DNA of 64,000 nucleotides, from the NCBI RefSeq assembly GCF_018138145.1, contig NZ_CP073104.1, forward strand, positions 2,046,001 through 2,110,000, written 5' to 3'. The position numbers were made by a program, and so were the translations under genes. The stretch's first letter is position 1. Every line of letters starts with the position of its first letter. Under the pieces are notes generated by a model. It worked only from the letters and a program-made list of their open reading frames with translations. It searched no databases and was not told the origin of the DNA. The DNA comes from Pseudomonas sp. SCA2728.1_7 (GTDB lineage Bacteria; Pseudomonadota; Gammaproteobacteria; Pseudomonadales; Pseudomonadaceae). Shown here piece by piece: positions 27,593 through 35,800 of the stretch.

Positions 27593-27619
27593 CCTGTGCG
27601 AACAGGCTTGCTCGCGAAG
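27593..27619. repeat. Single degenerate REP
   Basis: One arm only (ctgtgcgaacaggcttgctc, then gcgaag), with no inverted partner. It marks the edge between the core genome and the Rhs region. Confidence 0.6.
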
Positions 27620-27659
27620 GGGTCAGTAAAGTCACTCTAGGTTCTGCTTCTAATGCTGG

Positions 27660-28076
27660 CTACCACGTTGAGTAGTCTTCCTGACTGGCTAGATATAAAT
27701 CATCAACCCAGACTTCGGACAGGATAGAGTATATATGTTCAAAAAAACTCTTCGGATCTTTCATTTCGTTCCAACCAAATGGAAGCAACGAATGAGAAGA
27801 AGGATCATGTTTAAAAACTTCAGCAAGATCACTTATTTTGCCATTCAGAGCCTCACCCAACACGAAAAACAAGACAAACTTGTGCCGATAAGTCAAACCA
27901 GAAAATCTTTTCACAATAAACTTATATATCAAACTCACTCGATCCGCAGTACACTCAGGATCGTACTCCGCCAACTCCGAGCCCAGCGTCTCCTCGCGAT
28001 CGTATATATCGAACCCACCAAGAAAGTGTTTCAGCTGGGGATTATATGGGACATCAAGATAGGGATGCATCAACAT
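27660..28076 (-). CDS. Orphan immunity-type protein 2 (paralogue of the Rhs immunity gene)
   Basis: A 138-aa acidic protein sharing 'FDIYDREETLGSELAEY', 'GWNEMKDPKSFFEHIY' and the terminal 'ASQEDYSTW' pattern with the 28409-28819 product. Both have the size and composition of small cytoplasmic immunity proteins. The ATG at 28076 overlaps the stop of the truncated toxin (TGATG), so the pair stayed coupled. AT-rich codon use contrasts with the Rhs core. It may give immunity against a sibling strain's toxin even though its own toxin is truncated. No family name can be given with confidence. Confidence 0.7.
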   Translation of the reverse strand: MLMHPYLDVPYNPQLKHFLGGFDIYDREETLGSELAEYDPECTADRVSLIYKFIVKRFSGLTYRHKFVLFFVLGEALNGKISDLAEVFKHDPSSHSLLPFGWNEMKDPKSFFEHIYSILSEVWVDDLYLASQEDYSTW

Positions 28077-28363
28077 CAAACATTCTCCACCGGATACAGG
28101 GCGATAGGGTTCAACGTTTCAAAGTCAAACTTCATTTCAAACCCATTCATTTTTTCAATGAAGCGAGGCTCTAAGGGGTCTAATGGATTAGGTTCATATC
28201 CTCGCCCGACATTTTCGGCAGCCATTCTCACAACCAAATTACCCATTCTGTCCTCACCCGTAAATCGCGACATCTTGCTTGCCTCTCTTGTCATCGCTTT
28301 GTTATAAGCATTCAACTGTGCTCGATGACTTGCAAACTGCGAACTGTATACGCCTCTAAACAT
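28076..28363 (-). pseudogene. Displaced Rhs toxin tail, N-terminally truncated
   Basis: A 95-aa frame that aligns with the last part of the Rhs toxin domain: 'SRFTGEDRMGNLVVRM' against 'PRYTGQDNQGANVVKM', 'GRGYEPN' against 'GEGYKPN', and 'NGFEMKFDFETLNPIALYP' against 'GGFEMKFDPITEVPFTLYP'. It lacks the first part of the toxin domain that carries the 'HMVGKH' and Arg residues, and it lacks any Rhs core. It is best read as a relic of an earlier toxin pushed downstream when the current tip was acquired; repair by recombination could revive it. Confidence 0.75.
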
Positions 28364-28408
28364 TTTCCGTCACTACTCCACCACAACAGCATAATTTACT
28401 AAACTCAT

Positions 28409-28819
28409 TTACCACGTCGCTTGATCTTCCAAACTTGCCTTACTCAAATCCGCGGCCCATTCAACCATGGCTAGCCGATATATATCTTCAAAAAAAACCC
28501 TTGAATTATCCATCTCATCCCAACCATCCGGAAATGATGAATAGGCTTCAGGGTCGTATTGGAAAAGTGATTGAAAGTCGTAGTCTTCTTCTAGCAACGC
28601 AAGCTTCAAACATTCTACAAGTAAGAATTTTTGCCGATACGAGCGCTTCATAGGCATGCAGTACTTTAAAATAAGCCTTTCCCTATCTACTGCAGCATTC
28701 GGATTATATTTTTCAAGCTCCTCACCCAAGGTTTCCTCCCGATCATAAACATCAAAACAGCACAAAAAATATGCGGGACTAGGTAGATATGGCTTCGACG
28801 TTTCAGGATCAATTAACAT
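28409..28819 (-). CDS. Cognate Rhs immunity protein 1
   Basis: A 136-aa protein (begins MLIDPETSKPYL) starting 3 bp after the Rhs stop codon, the expected place for the immunity partner. It is homologous to the 27660-28076 product ('FDVYDREETLGEELEKY', 'GWDEMDNSRVFFEDIY', 'ASLEDQATW'). It presumably binds and blocks the C-terminal toxin in the cytoplasm. The call depends on position and pairing; I do not recognise a named immunity family. Confidence 0.78.
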   Translation of the reverse strand: MLIDPETSKPYLPSPAYFLCCFDVYDREETLGEELEKYNPNAAVDRERLILKYCMPMKRSYRQKFLLVECLKLALLEEDYDFQSLFQYDPEAYSSFPDGWDEMDNSRVFFEDIYRLAMVEWAADLSKASLEDQATW

Positions 28820-28822
28820 AAA

Positions 28823-31800
28823 TCACTCAGTCGGATAAAGAGTAAATGGCACTTCTGTAATTGGGTCGAATTTCATTTCGAACCCACCCATATTGGTAAC
28901 TAATCTAGGATTTTCTTTATCCCTTCTATTTGGCTTGTAACCTTCCCCAGCGTCAGGAAGCCTCATCTTTACAACGTTGGCGCCCTGATTATCCTGGCCG
29001 GTGTAACGAGGAAGCCCGTGTTCAACCCTGGTTGTTGCGAGGACATAGGCTTCAAGCATTATTTCCCAACTGTAAAATCTTGAGCTCGGATTGCCTATAC
29101 CAGCATTTCGACCTCTTCTTTGTTGACCCGTGATAGGGTCCGTTCCATCAATAGCTCTTTGTTTAAATTTTTCATCTGTTAACTCGGGGTCATGCTTGCC
29201 AACCATATGCATCCCCTGACTGTTGTTTAGCCTCACAATCTCTCTCTTCGCAGCTTCACTCGCGCTTAATTTTGGCGTCGGCAGCGCTGGCTCACCTTCA
29301 TCTACCTTAGCCCCACCACCCCCACCCGGCACCTCACACCCAGGCTTATTCGGCGGCGGGCAGTTGGAACTCAACCCCAACGGATCCACCCACCCCGTCG
29401 GATTCGGCACGTACTGGTACTGATTCAGCCCACCGGCCAATTTGATCGGATCCGGCGTCAGATACCGCCCCAGCCTCGGGTCGTAGTACCGATGCCGGTT
29501 GTAATGCAGTCCACTTTCCCCGTCGAAGTATTGCCCCTGAAAGCGCAGCGGCTGGTTCAGGTAGTCGTCGCCGGCGAGGGTCAGCGCGGCGACTTTGCCG
29601 TAGGCGTCGTATTGCGCGGACCAGACGATGTCGCCGCTGTAGTCGGTGAGTTCCTGCGGGGTGCCGAGGTGGTCGAGTTGGTAGTAGAACGGGCAGGCTT
29701 TTTTCGGGCCTTTGCCGTCGAGCAGCGCGAGCGGGCGGAAGGTGCCGGGTTCGTAGACGTAGCTGCGGTATTCGCTTTCGCTGCTTTCGGCGACGAGGTG
29801 GTCGCCCTGCCAGAAGAATTCGGTGGTCTCGTCGCCGACGGTTTTGCTGATGCGTCGGCCGAAGGCGTCGTACTTGTAAGACGCGGTCTGACCATCGGGG
29901 CGGGTCAGGCCGATCAGGCGGTGTTGGCTGTCGTAGCGGTATTCGGTGACGAGAGTCTGCGCGCGGCCGCGGCGTTCGCGGATCAGGTTGCCGAAGGCGT
30001 CGTAGTCGTAGTGGCGGTCGCCCTGCATCAGCAGGCGGTTGCCCTTGATCTGGCTCGGGCCGGGACGGTCCTGCATCAGCAGGTTGCCGGCCGGGTCGTG
30101 GGCGAAGGATTCCGGCAGTTCGTCGCGTGAGTGACGTACGCGAATGAGGCGGTCGAGGGCGTCGTAGCCGTAGGTGCGTTGGCCGTGGCGGCTGTCGGCG
30201 ATGTGCGCGAGATTGCCGTTGGCGCTGTAGGCATAATCGCGGCGGTACAGCGAATCGCGCTGATGGCCTACGGCGTGGGCGAGTAATCGTCCCTGATCGT
30301 CGTAGGAGTATTCGCTGAGCAGCAGGCCCTGCTGACGTTGTTGTTCGCGACCGGACTTATAGATGTGACGGGTCAGCGGCGTGCCGTTGAGGTCGATGTC
30401 GGTCAGCGCGCCGCCCTTGGCGTGGCGGTAGTCGAGCACGCTGTTGTCCGGCAGACGCATGCGTTTGAGCTGGCCGCAGGCGTCGTAACGGTAACGCAGG
30501 GTGCCCCAGCCCTGATGTTCGGTGATCAGCCGGTCCTGACGGTCGTACTCGAAGGCCAGGGGATGTTGCTGGCCGTCATCAACACCGATCAGTCGGCCGA
30601 AACGGTCGTATTGATAAACAACCTTGAGGCCGTCGGGCAGGGTTTTGACCAGAAGACGTCCGGCCGCATCGCGCTCATACGCAGTGAGCAAACAAGAGCC
30701 GTCATCACCGAACTCGGCCTTCTCCAGCAGATGCCCGTTCAGGTCATAGGTGTACGCCGTGCGGCGGCCGTCAAAACCGCTTTCCTGACGAATCAGCCCG
30801 GTCGGCGTGTAGTCCAGCCGGTACTTTTCCCCGGATTCGTTTTCGATCTCGGTGAGCAATAACTGCGCATGGTCGTAGCGGTACTGCACCCGCGTGCCGT
30901 CGGGGTTGATCCGCCGCGAGACCAAGTGCAGGTCATCGTCGTATTCGTAGCGGGTGATGCGCCCGAGTTCATCGCGCTCGGCAGTGACCTGACCGTAGGC
31001 GCCATAGCTGTAGGCGCGAGTGCTACCGGTAGGAAATGTCGTCTGAATCAGTCGGCCAACGGCGTCCCAATGCTGACGAGTGACTGCACCGTGTTCGTCG
31101 GCGGTTGTGGTCCGCCGACCCAGTGCGTCGTAGGAAAAGCGCCGCACGCCGCCGTCGGGCAGGGTTTCCTCGGTCAACTGGCCGAGGCTGTTCCAGACCA
31201 AGCGATGCCGACTGCTGTCCGGGTAGCGGATCGACAGCAACTGCCCCCGGGTGTCGTAGTAGTAATGGGTGACCTGGCCATCGGGGTCGACCGCTTCGGT
31301 GACATCGCCCTCGGCATTGCGCCGGTAGATCCACACCGCCTCGCCGCGCGAACGCCGAAACAGGAAACCGTTGCGATACTCGTAGGACGTGGGCGCCTCA
31401 TCCGGCGGAATCAGCGCGATCAGCCGTCCGACCTCGTCGTAGCGGTATTCGGTGACGGCACCTAAAGCATCCTGCTCGGCGATCAAGCGTCCCGAGGAGT
31501 CATAAGCCTTGAGCTGTTCGCCACCGTCCGCCGAGACTTTACGCACCAGCCGCGCACGATCATCGTGGACGTAGGTCTCTTCGGTGCCATCGACGTAATG
31601 CACCGCGACACTGCCGTCGTCATTCCAGACGTAGCGCGTGTCCATCTGCGAAAACGAGGCCCAATGCCTGACACAGCGAGAAGCCTTGCCCGAGCGCTCC
31701 CACTCCCAGAAGAAACTCGCGCCACCGGCCAGTTGCCGCTGCAGAATCACGTGCGCGTCGTCGTAGTCGTAACGCTCGCTGTCACCGACGGCGTTGGTCG

Positions 31801-33580
31801 CTTCGATCAGGTGCTGATAGGCGTCGTAGCGATAACTGACCAGCGCTTGCTCGGTACTCCAAGCGCCGTCGCGAAACACCTGGTAATCCACACCCAGCAA
31901 CTGCGCCCGGTCATAGCGCAACAACAGCGAGCGCCCGGCGCCGTTATCCAGGCGCTGCACCCGGTCAGACCGATCGCGCTGCACCGTCAGACGATTGCCA
32001 TAGGCATCGCTGATCGCCGTCAGCCGTCCTGCGCGAAAGTGATAGAACCGCGCCGTTGCCCCGGCCAGCGCGAGGATCAGCTCTTCCGGCTCATCACCCA
32101 GAAAAATCGCCGCCCGCGACAGGCTGTTGTGAATCGCCGGCCGTTCAATGCTCGGCAACGGAAAGCGGGTACGCCGGTTTTCGTGATCGACCCAAACAAC
32201 CTCATCGGCGAAAAACTCCAGCCGATGCGCCAGCGAATGACTCCAGCCAAACCCCAGCCCGACATCGATCTCGGCGGCACTAGAGCGATACAACCGCGTG
32301 AACTCAAACGGCAACACGCCATCGAGCACCGCATCGGTGAGGGTCAGCAGTTCTTCGCCAGTGACCATCGACACCGGACAACCGTTGGTGCAGGTGCGCG
32401 GCACGCAATCGGCGCTGTCGCCGTTGGGGTTTTTCGCCGGATCCGGCGAGTCGTCGTGATGCTCGTCTTTCTTCAACAAGGTGTTGCGCTGCGCATTCCA
32501 GCGCAATTGCATCCGGCCCTTTTTCACCCCGGCGGCGATGCCGCGGGCGGCAACGGCTTTGTATTGATCGACGTATTTGATGAACCCTTCAACGATGCCG
32601 AACATCGCCTTCACCAAACGCTTCACCGCCGACAGCAACTGCACGGCGCGATCCGCCAGACGCAGCGTCAGATAAGCGATGCCTGCGCCACCACTGACGA
32701 ACGTCAAGACGACGCTGATCAGCACATCGATGAGCAACTGCACCATCATCATCGATGCCGCTTCAGCGGTTTTGCCGGCGATTTCACTGGGCGGCAGCAT
32801 CTCCAGCCAAAGGCTGGCCGTGCGCAGCAATAAACACAGTGCAGCTTCGTCACTGACCAGCAATTGAAGCTTTTCCATGACGTCGGGGGCGGTCGCCGCC
32901 AGCGCCATCAACTGCGTGGCGCCCTCACCCAGCCGCTCGGCGAACGCTCCAGGATCCTTGAGAATGTCCGACAGCAGGCCAATGCTGTCCCACACCCCCT
33001 CGATCGCCGCCCAGCTCCCGGCGAGCATGCCGTTGCCCGCCGCCGTCGCCACCGACTGCGACCACTGCGGTTTGAAACCCTGCCACTCACTGCGCAGCCA
33101 GCCATCCAGCTCAGCGGTCAGGCCGTCATAGGCTTTGAAAAGATCCTCGACCTGACTCTCAGTGACCTCGCTGTGCACCTGCACCCGGTAGAACTTGCCA
33201 GGTATTCCTTTGAACGAGCCCTTGCCTTGCGCATCAAGGGTGATGGGGGTGGTTTCACCACCATCCATGGCGATCACATCGACCACGATGTTGCCCAGCG
33301 CAATGTCGTATACCGATTCAAACTTGCTCTCGATCTCCATCACCCCGCCCTTCGGGCACTGGACGACGCCGGAGAAAAACTCGTTGTCGGTGCTGCTGAC
33401 GACAGTGCTATCGGAGCCGAAGCGAATGATCCGCTCCATACCCATCAGTGACGGCAGATCTGCGGCGTGGCTGACCTTGTCCGCCGCTCGACTGGCCCAA
33501 TGCCTGAGCTGTTCGCGGTAAATACTGAGGGTGGCGGGAAAGCTGTCGAGTGCTTGCTCGATGCGGGTGACGGCTTCCAT
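28823..33580 (-). CDS. Rhs polymorphic toxin (1585 aa), probable type VI-associated effector
   Basis: An Rhs-family toxin. Residues 1-260 form an N-terminal region; about 275-335 is hydrophobic ('QLLIDVLISVVLTFVSGGAG'), a possible target-membrane translocation segment. The Rhs shell begins near 'CTNGCPVSMVTGEELL' and continues through many YD repeats ('YRYDEVGRL', 'YEYDDDLHL') to the 'NPTGWVDPLGLS' cleavage-type motif ending at about residue 1404. The last 181 residues are the variable toxin, with 'HMVGKH', a downstream Arg and a terminal 'FTLYPTE', reminiscent of RNase A-like contact-dependent toxins. No PAAR domain or VgrG is nearby. The start codon lacks its own ribosome site and overlaps an out-of-frame leader (33580-33627), so the N-terminus may be frameshifted. 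Confidence 0.88.
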   Translation of the reverse strand: MEAVTRIEQALDSFPATLSIYREQLRHWASRAADKVSHAADLPSLMGMERIIRFGSDSTVVSSTDNEFFSGVVQCPKGGVMEIESKFESVYDIALGNIVVDVIAMDGGETTPITLDAQGKGSFKGIPGKFYRVQVHSEVTESQVEDLFKAYDGLTAELDGWLRSEWQGFKPQWSQSVATAAGNGMLAGSWAAIEGVWDSIGLLSDILKDPGAFAERLGEGATQLMALAATAPDVMEKLQLLVSDEAALCLLLRTASLWLEMLPPSEIAGKTAEAASMMMVQLLIDVLISVVLTFVSGGAGIAYLTLRLADRAVQLLSAVKRLVKAMFGIVEGFIKYVDQYKAVAARGIAAGVKKGRMQLRWNAQRNTLLKKDEHHDDSPDPAKNPNGDSADCVPRTCTNGCPVSMVTGEELLTLTDAVLDGVLPFEFTRLYRSSAAEIDVGLGFGWSHSLAHRLEFFADEVVWVDHENRRTRFPLPSIERPAIHNSLSRAAIFLGDEPEELILALAGATARFYHFRAGRLTAISDAYGNRLTVQRDRSDRVQRLDNGAGRSLLLRYDRAQLLGVDYQVFRDGAWSTEQALVSYRYDAYQHLIEATNAVGDSERYDYDDAHVILQRQLAGGASFFWEWERSGKASRCVRHWASFSQMDTRYVWNDDGSVAVHYVDGTEETYVHDDRARLVRKVSADGGEQLKAYDSSGRLIAEQDALGAVTEYRYDEVGRLIALIPPDEAPTSYEYRNGFLFRRSRGEAVWIYRRNAEGDVTEAVDPDGQVTHYYYDTRGQLLSIRYPDSSRHRLVWNSLGQLTEETLPDGGVRRFSYDALGRRTTTADEHGAVTRQHWDAVGRLIQTTFPTGSTRAYSYGAYGQVTAERDELGRITRYEYDDDLHLVSRRINPDGTRVQYRYDHAQLLLTEIENESGEKYRLDYTPTGLIRQESGFDGRRTAYTYDLNGHLLEKAEFGDDGSCLLTAYERDAAGRLLVKTLPDGLKVVYQYDRFGRLIGVDDGQQHPLAFEYDRQDRLITEHQGWGTLRYRYDACGQLKRMRLPDNSVLDYRHAKGGALTDIDLNGTPLTRHIYKSGREQQRQQGLLLSEYSYDDQGRLLAHAVGHQRDSLYRRDYAYSANGNLAHIADSRHGQRTYGYDALDRLIRVRHSRDELPESFAHDPAGNLLMQDRPGPSQIKGNRLLMQGDRHYDYDAFGNLIRERRGRAQTLVTEYRYDSQHRLIGLTRPDGQTASYKYDAFGRRISKTVGDETTEFFWQGDHLVAESSESEYRSYVYEPGTFRPLALLDGKGPKKACPFYYQLDHLGTPQELTDYSGDIVWSAQYDAYGKVAALTLAGDDYLNQPLRFQGQYFDGESGLHYNRHRYYDPRLGRYLTPDPIKLAGGLNQYQYVPNPTGWVDPLGLSSNCPPPNKPGCEVPGGGGGAKVDEGEPALPTPKLSASEAAKREIVRLNNSQGMHMVGKHDPELTDEKFKQRAIDGTDPITGQQRRGRNAGIGNPSSRFYSWEIMLEAYVLATTRVEHGLPRYTGQDNQGANVVKMRLPDAGEGYKPNRRDKENPRLVTNMGGFEMKFDPITEVPFTLYPTE

Positions 33581-33639
33581 CAGCGCACGCGGGTGTGCGA
33601 AGTGGACTGAATAAGCGGATCAAACATGAGCGTTCCCTC
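33580..33639 (-). promoter_or_regulatory. Ribosome site and 15-codon leader overlapping the Rhs start
   Basis: On the minus strand, GAGGGA (33639-33634) sits 6 bases before an ATG at 33627. That ATG opens MFDPLIQSTSHTRVR and stops at TGA, whose last base is the A of the Rhs ATG at 33580 (TGATG). The good ribosome site thus serves the leader, and Rhs would depend on re-initiation. Alternatively the leader is the true Rhs N-terminus, disconnected by a 1-bp loss or 2-bp gain in 'cccgcgtgcgctg'. Confidence 0.7.
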
Positions 33640-33764
33640 GCGCAAAAAATTAGGCGCGGGAACTGTGCGGGGGATCAATCAGGAAAGAAGTCAGGCAAGT
33701 AGGCGATGACTGTAGGACTTGTCTGTAAAAAATAACTCATAGATAAACAGGTGCACACAAACGC

Positions 33765-33798
33765 AAACGCGGCGTGAGGAAAACCTCACGCCGCGTTT
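33765..33798. terminator. Perfect 15-bp hairpin
   Basis: aaacgcggcgtgagg, loop aaaa, and its exact complement. It lies between the Sel1-repeat gene and the Rhs gene, both on the minus strand, and should end the upstream operon. Confidence 0.85.
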
Positions 33799-33820
33799 AT
33801 TTGAGCAGACATAACAGGAT

Positions 33821-34228
33821 TTACAGTGTTGAGTCGCGAGTACTCAGCTCTTTCAACTTGAGCTCAGCCAACGGGTGCCCCGCCTTGGCAGCGATGCTCC
33901 ACCAGCGTGCGGCTTCAACAGGATCCGGCGGTTTGCTCGGTGTCCCGGTCAGGCTGATCACTCCGACCTGGTAAGCCGCTTTGCCATCACCCGCGAGGGC
34001 CGCCAGCCGCAACAGGCGCACACCTTCTTCACGTGCGCCCAGGCCGACGCCACGAAAGGTCAGGATATGCCCATAGAAGCTTTGCGCATCGACATCGCCG
34101 AGGTTGGCCATACGCGCAAACTGCCCTTCGAGCCAGCGCCAGCCGCGCGGTTGGCGAACAAACCATGACCAGTGAAACAGCCTGCGGGCCAGCCAGTAAC
34201 TGGCCCGCGCCTTGAGTCGTAAAAACAC
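33821..34228 (-). CDS. Sel1-repeat protein
   Basis: A 135-aa protein with at least two Sel1-like (SLR) helical repeats ('DVDAQSFYGHILTFRGVG', 'KAAYQVGVISLTGTPSKPPDPVEAARWW') after a basic, aromatic N-terminus that could be a weak membrane anchor. Sel1 repeats mediate protein-protein contacts. It follows the 123-aa gene with no gap and is last in a three-gene operon. Confidence 0.78.
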   Translation of the reverse strand: MFLRLKARASYWLARRLFHWSWFVRQPRGWRWLEGQFARMANLGDVDAQSFYGHILTFRGVGLGAREEGVRLLRLAALAGDGKAAYQVGVISLTGTPSKPPDPVEAARWWSIAAKAGHPLAELKLKELSTRDSTL

Positions 34229-34600
34229 TCAGGCCTCCGCCGATTCCGGGTACTCGTATTCAAAAACCCGGACGACTTCCGAAGCGTGCCAAGAGGCGGC
34301 GGCAACGCCATCAGACGGCCCGTGAAAGCGCCCCAGACGTTCAACACATTCAAAGAAACCGGTGCGTGGCAGGCGACTCGCGCCTTGGCTGATCACCAGT
34401 GAACTGCGCAACGGTTGTTCGGCCTTGGCATCCAGCGCGGCCAGATGCTCGAGGGCGGCGGTCAAGGTTTGCATGGCCGGTGTCGGCAATTGCAACCGCT
34501 CGAGCAAGGCCCGATAAGTCAGCAGATGGCGCTGGCGGCGCGCCTGATCCAGTTCTCCGAGCAATCCGTCCCAATGTTGACGACTGATGCGTACGCTCAC
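34229..34600 (-). CDS. Conserved-looking protein of unknown function (123 aa)
   Basis: I do not recognise this family. The N-terminal half is helical and Leu/Arg-rich ('LLTYRALLERLQLPTPAMQ'); the C-terminal half is more mixed, ending 'VVRVFEYEYPESAEA'. No membrane segment or signal peptide. The start overlaps the XRE gene's end by four bases (ATGA) and its stop abuts the Sel1 gene, so the three are translationally coupled and probably work together. Confidence 0.7.
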   Translation of the reverse strand: MSVRISRQHWDGLLGELDQARRQRHLLTYRALLERLQLPTPAMQTLTAALEHLAALDAKAEQPLRSSLVISQGASRLPRTGFFECVERLGRFHGPSDGVAAASWHASEVVRVFEYEYPESAEA

Positions 34601-34938
34601 GATTCATCCCTCCACCCTGGCACCGTCAATTCCCAGGCCAGGCTGCGGCGAATCGCGGCGTCAGGCTGACGCTCGCCACTTTCGATCATGGCCAGATATG
34701 ACGGGCTGATGCCTACCGTGCGGGCCAGCGCCTCAATGGCGATGCCCTTCCCTTCGCGCAAACTGCGTAGTTGATCCAGACCCGGAAGAATCGTGTCTGG
34801 TGAGGCCGCGATCGGCGTGGCTGCCGGACGCGACGGTGCTTCGTTGATGCCTGCTGCTTTTAGTAGAGCCTGATACTGAGCCCACGGCAGAACCGCGTAT
34901 TCGGGTTCGCCATCGCGTGCAATTATCTGAATATCCAT
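34597..34938 (-). CDS. XRE-family DNA-binding protein
   Basis: A 113-aa protein. The N-terminal 30 residues ('DGEPEYAVLPWAQYQALLKA') resemble antitoxin-type dimerisation segments; the C-terminal half is a Cro/CI helix-turn-helix ('LRSLREGKGIAIEALARTV' and 'SPSYLAMIESGERQP'). The start at 34938 (MDIQIIARDG) is preferred over the upstream in-frame start at 34962. It leads a three-gene operon and probably autoregulates it. A toxin-antitoxin role is possible but no recognisable toxin follows. Confidence 0.82.
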   Translation of the reverse strand: MDIQIIARDGEPEYAVLPWAQYQALLKAAGINEAPSRPAATPIAASPDTILPGLDQLRSLREGKGIAIEALARTVGISPSYLAMIESGERQPDAAIRRSLAWELTVPGWRDES

Positions 34939-35050
34939 GACTACCCCGTAGGACAACAACACTTAGCGAGTCGGCACTTTTCCCTAGAAGTGTAATCCTA
35001 ACAGCGGCCAAGGTCGCGGGGGGTATCTATCTACAGGAAGACTTAATGAA

Positions 35051-35506
35051 TCAGGGCTTTTTCGGCCCCTGAAGTTGCAGTTGTTCAGGGGTATCGGGCA
35101 GCCGTTCGACCACCGCGAGTTTTTCCGGTTGCTGGCGGTTGCGCCACAGGCGAAACGCATTGAGCTCATCGTCGAGGGTTTTCATCAGCCAGGCGAGGAC
35201 GGCGATGTCGTCGAGCATGCCGAATACAGGGATGAAATCCGGAATCGCATCCACCGGGCTGAGGAAGTACATCAAACCCGCCACCACCGAAACCAGTGCC
35301 TTGCCACTGATGGCCCGATACTCGCCGCGCCAATAAGCCAGGCACAGCGCCTGGAGCAAACGTAAATCATCCTTGAGTTTACCGAGACGATTGCCTTGCG
35401 CGGCGCCTTTGCTGGCAACTGCAAACAGCAAGGTCGGCAAACGCCCACGCGCCAGCAGGCGGCCGGCCAAGGGCAGGAATCGAGCAAAATTCCACGGAGC
35501 TTTCAT
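35051..35506 (-). CDS. DUF1232 (YkvA-like) membrane protein
   Basis: A 151-aa protein with the DUF1232 hallmark 'YFLSPVDAIPDFIPVFGMLDDIAVL' region around residues 80-104. One or two hydrophobic helices suggest membrane association. Function unknown. Its start lies about 20 bp from an inverted pair of perfect DnaA boxes, so replication-linked control is possible. Confidence 0.85.
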   Translation of the reverse strand: MKAPWNFARFLPLAGRLLARGRLPTLLFAVASKGAAQGNRLGKLKDDLRLLQALCLAYWRGEYRAISGKALVSVVAGLMYFLSPVDAIPDFIPVFGMLDDIAVLAWLMKTLDDELNAFRLWRNRQQPEKLAVVERLPDTPEQLQLQGPKKP

Positions 35507-35525
35507 CTATTCCTCCCGTTGAAAT

Positions 35526-35550
35526 GTTATCCACACAAATTGTGGATAAC
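35526..35550. promoter_or_regulatory. Inverted pair of consensus DnaA boxes
   Basis: TTATCCACA at 35527-35535 and its complement TGTGGATAA at 35541-35549 are separated by five bases, inside an 11-bp inverted repeat. Both match the DnaA 9-mer exactly. They sit 20-44 bp upstream of the DUF1232 start, a position suited to transcriptional control. Confidence 0.6.
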
Positions 35551-35752
35551 CTTGTGAACAGAGCTGCATTTCAGCGCTGAAAGCCCCGTTTCATAAGGGC
35601 TGCGCTCAGATCGGGCGTTTTTTACTCACATAAAAAACCCAAATATTTCATTGACTTGGCTGCTCAGGGCGGCTAGCGATGGCAGTCTCATTGGCTATGA
35701 CTCTCCCGGCTGCCATCGGTTCGCTCTGTTTACCCTTGCCAGACTCCAGATG

Positions 35753-35785
35753 CAACAACGCCCCGCATAAGCGAGGCGTTGTTGT
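35753..35785. terminator. Hairpin downstream of the FKBP gene
   Basis: caacaacgcc pairs with ggcgttgttg around a GC-rich loop 'ccgcataagcgag', ending 16 bp beyond the stop codon of the minus-strand isomerase gene. Confidence 0.7.
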
Positions 35786-35800
35786 TGAAGCCTTTGCCAA

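Noticed and set aside
31565..32833. 422-aa open frame antisense to the Rhs core
   Set aside because: The Rhs YD repeats on the minus strand explain the sequence; the plus-strand frame is a GC-driven artefact.
28823..33580. Contact-dependent inhibition (CdiA) locus
   Set aside because: The large protein has Rhs/YD repeats and the DPLGL end motif, not filamentous haemagglutinin repeats, and no CdiB transporter is adjacent.
35526..35550. Chromosomal or plasmid origin of replication
   Set aside because: Only two DnaA boxes are present, with no AT-rich unwinding region, iterons, dnaA, dnaN or rep gene nearby.
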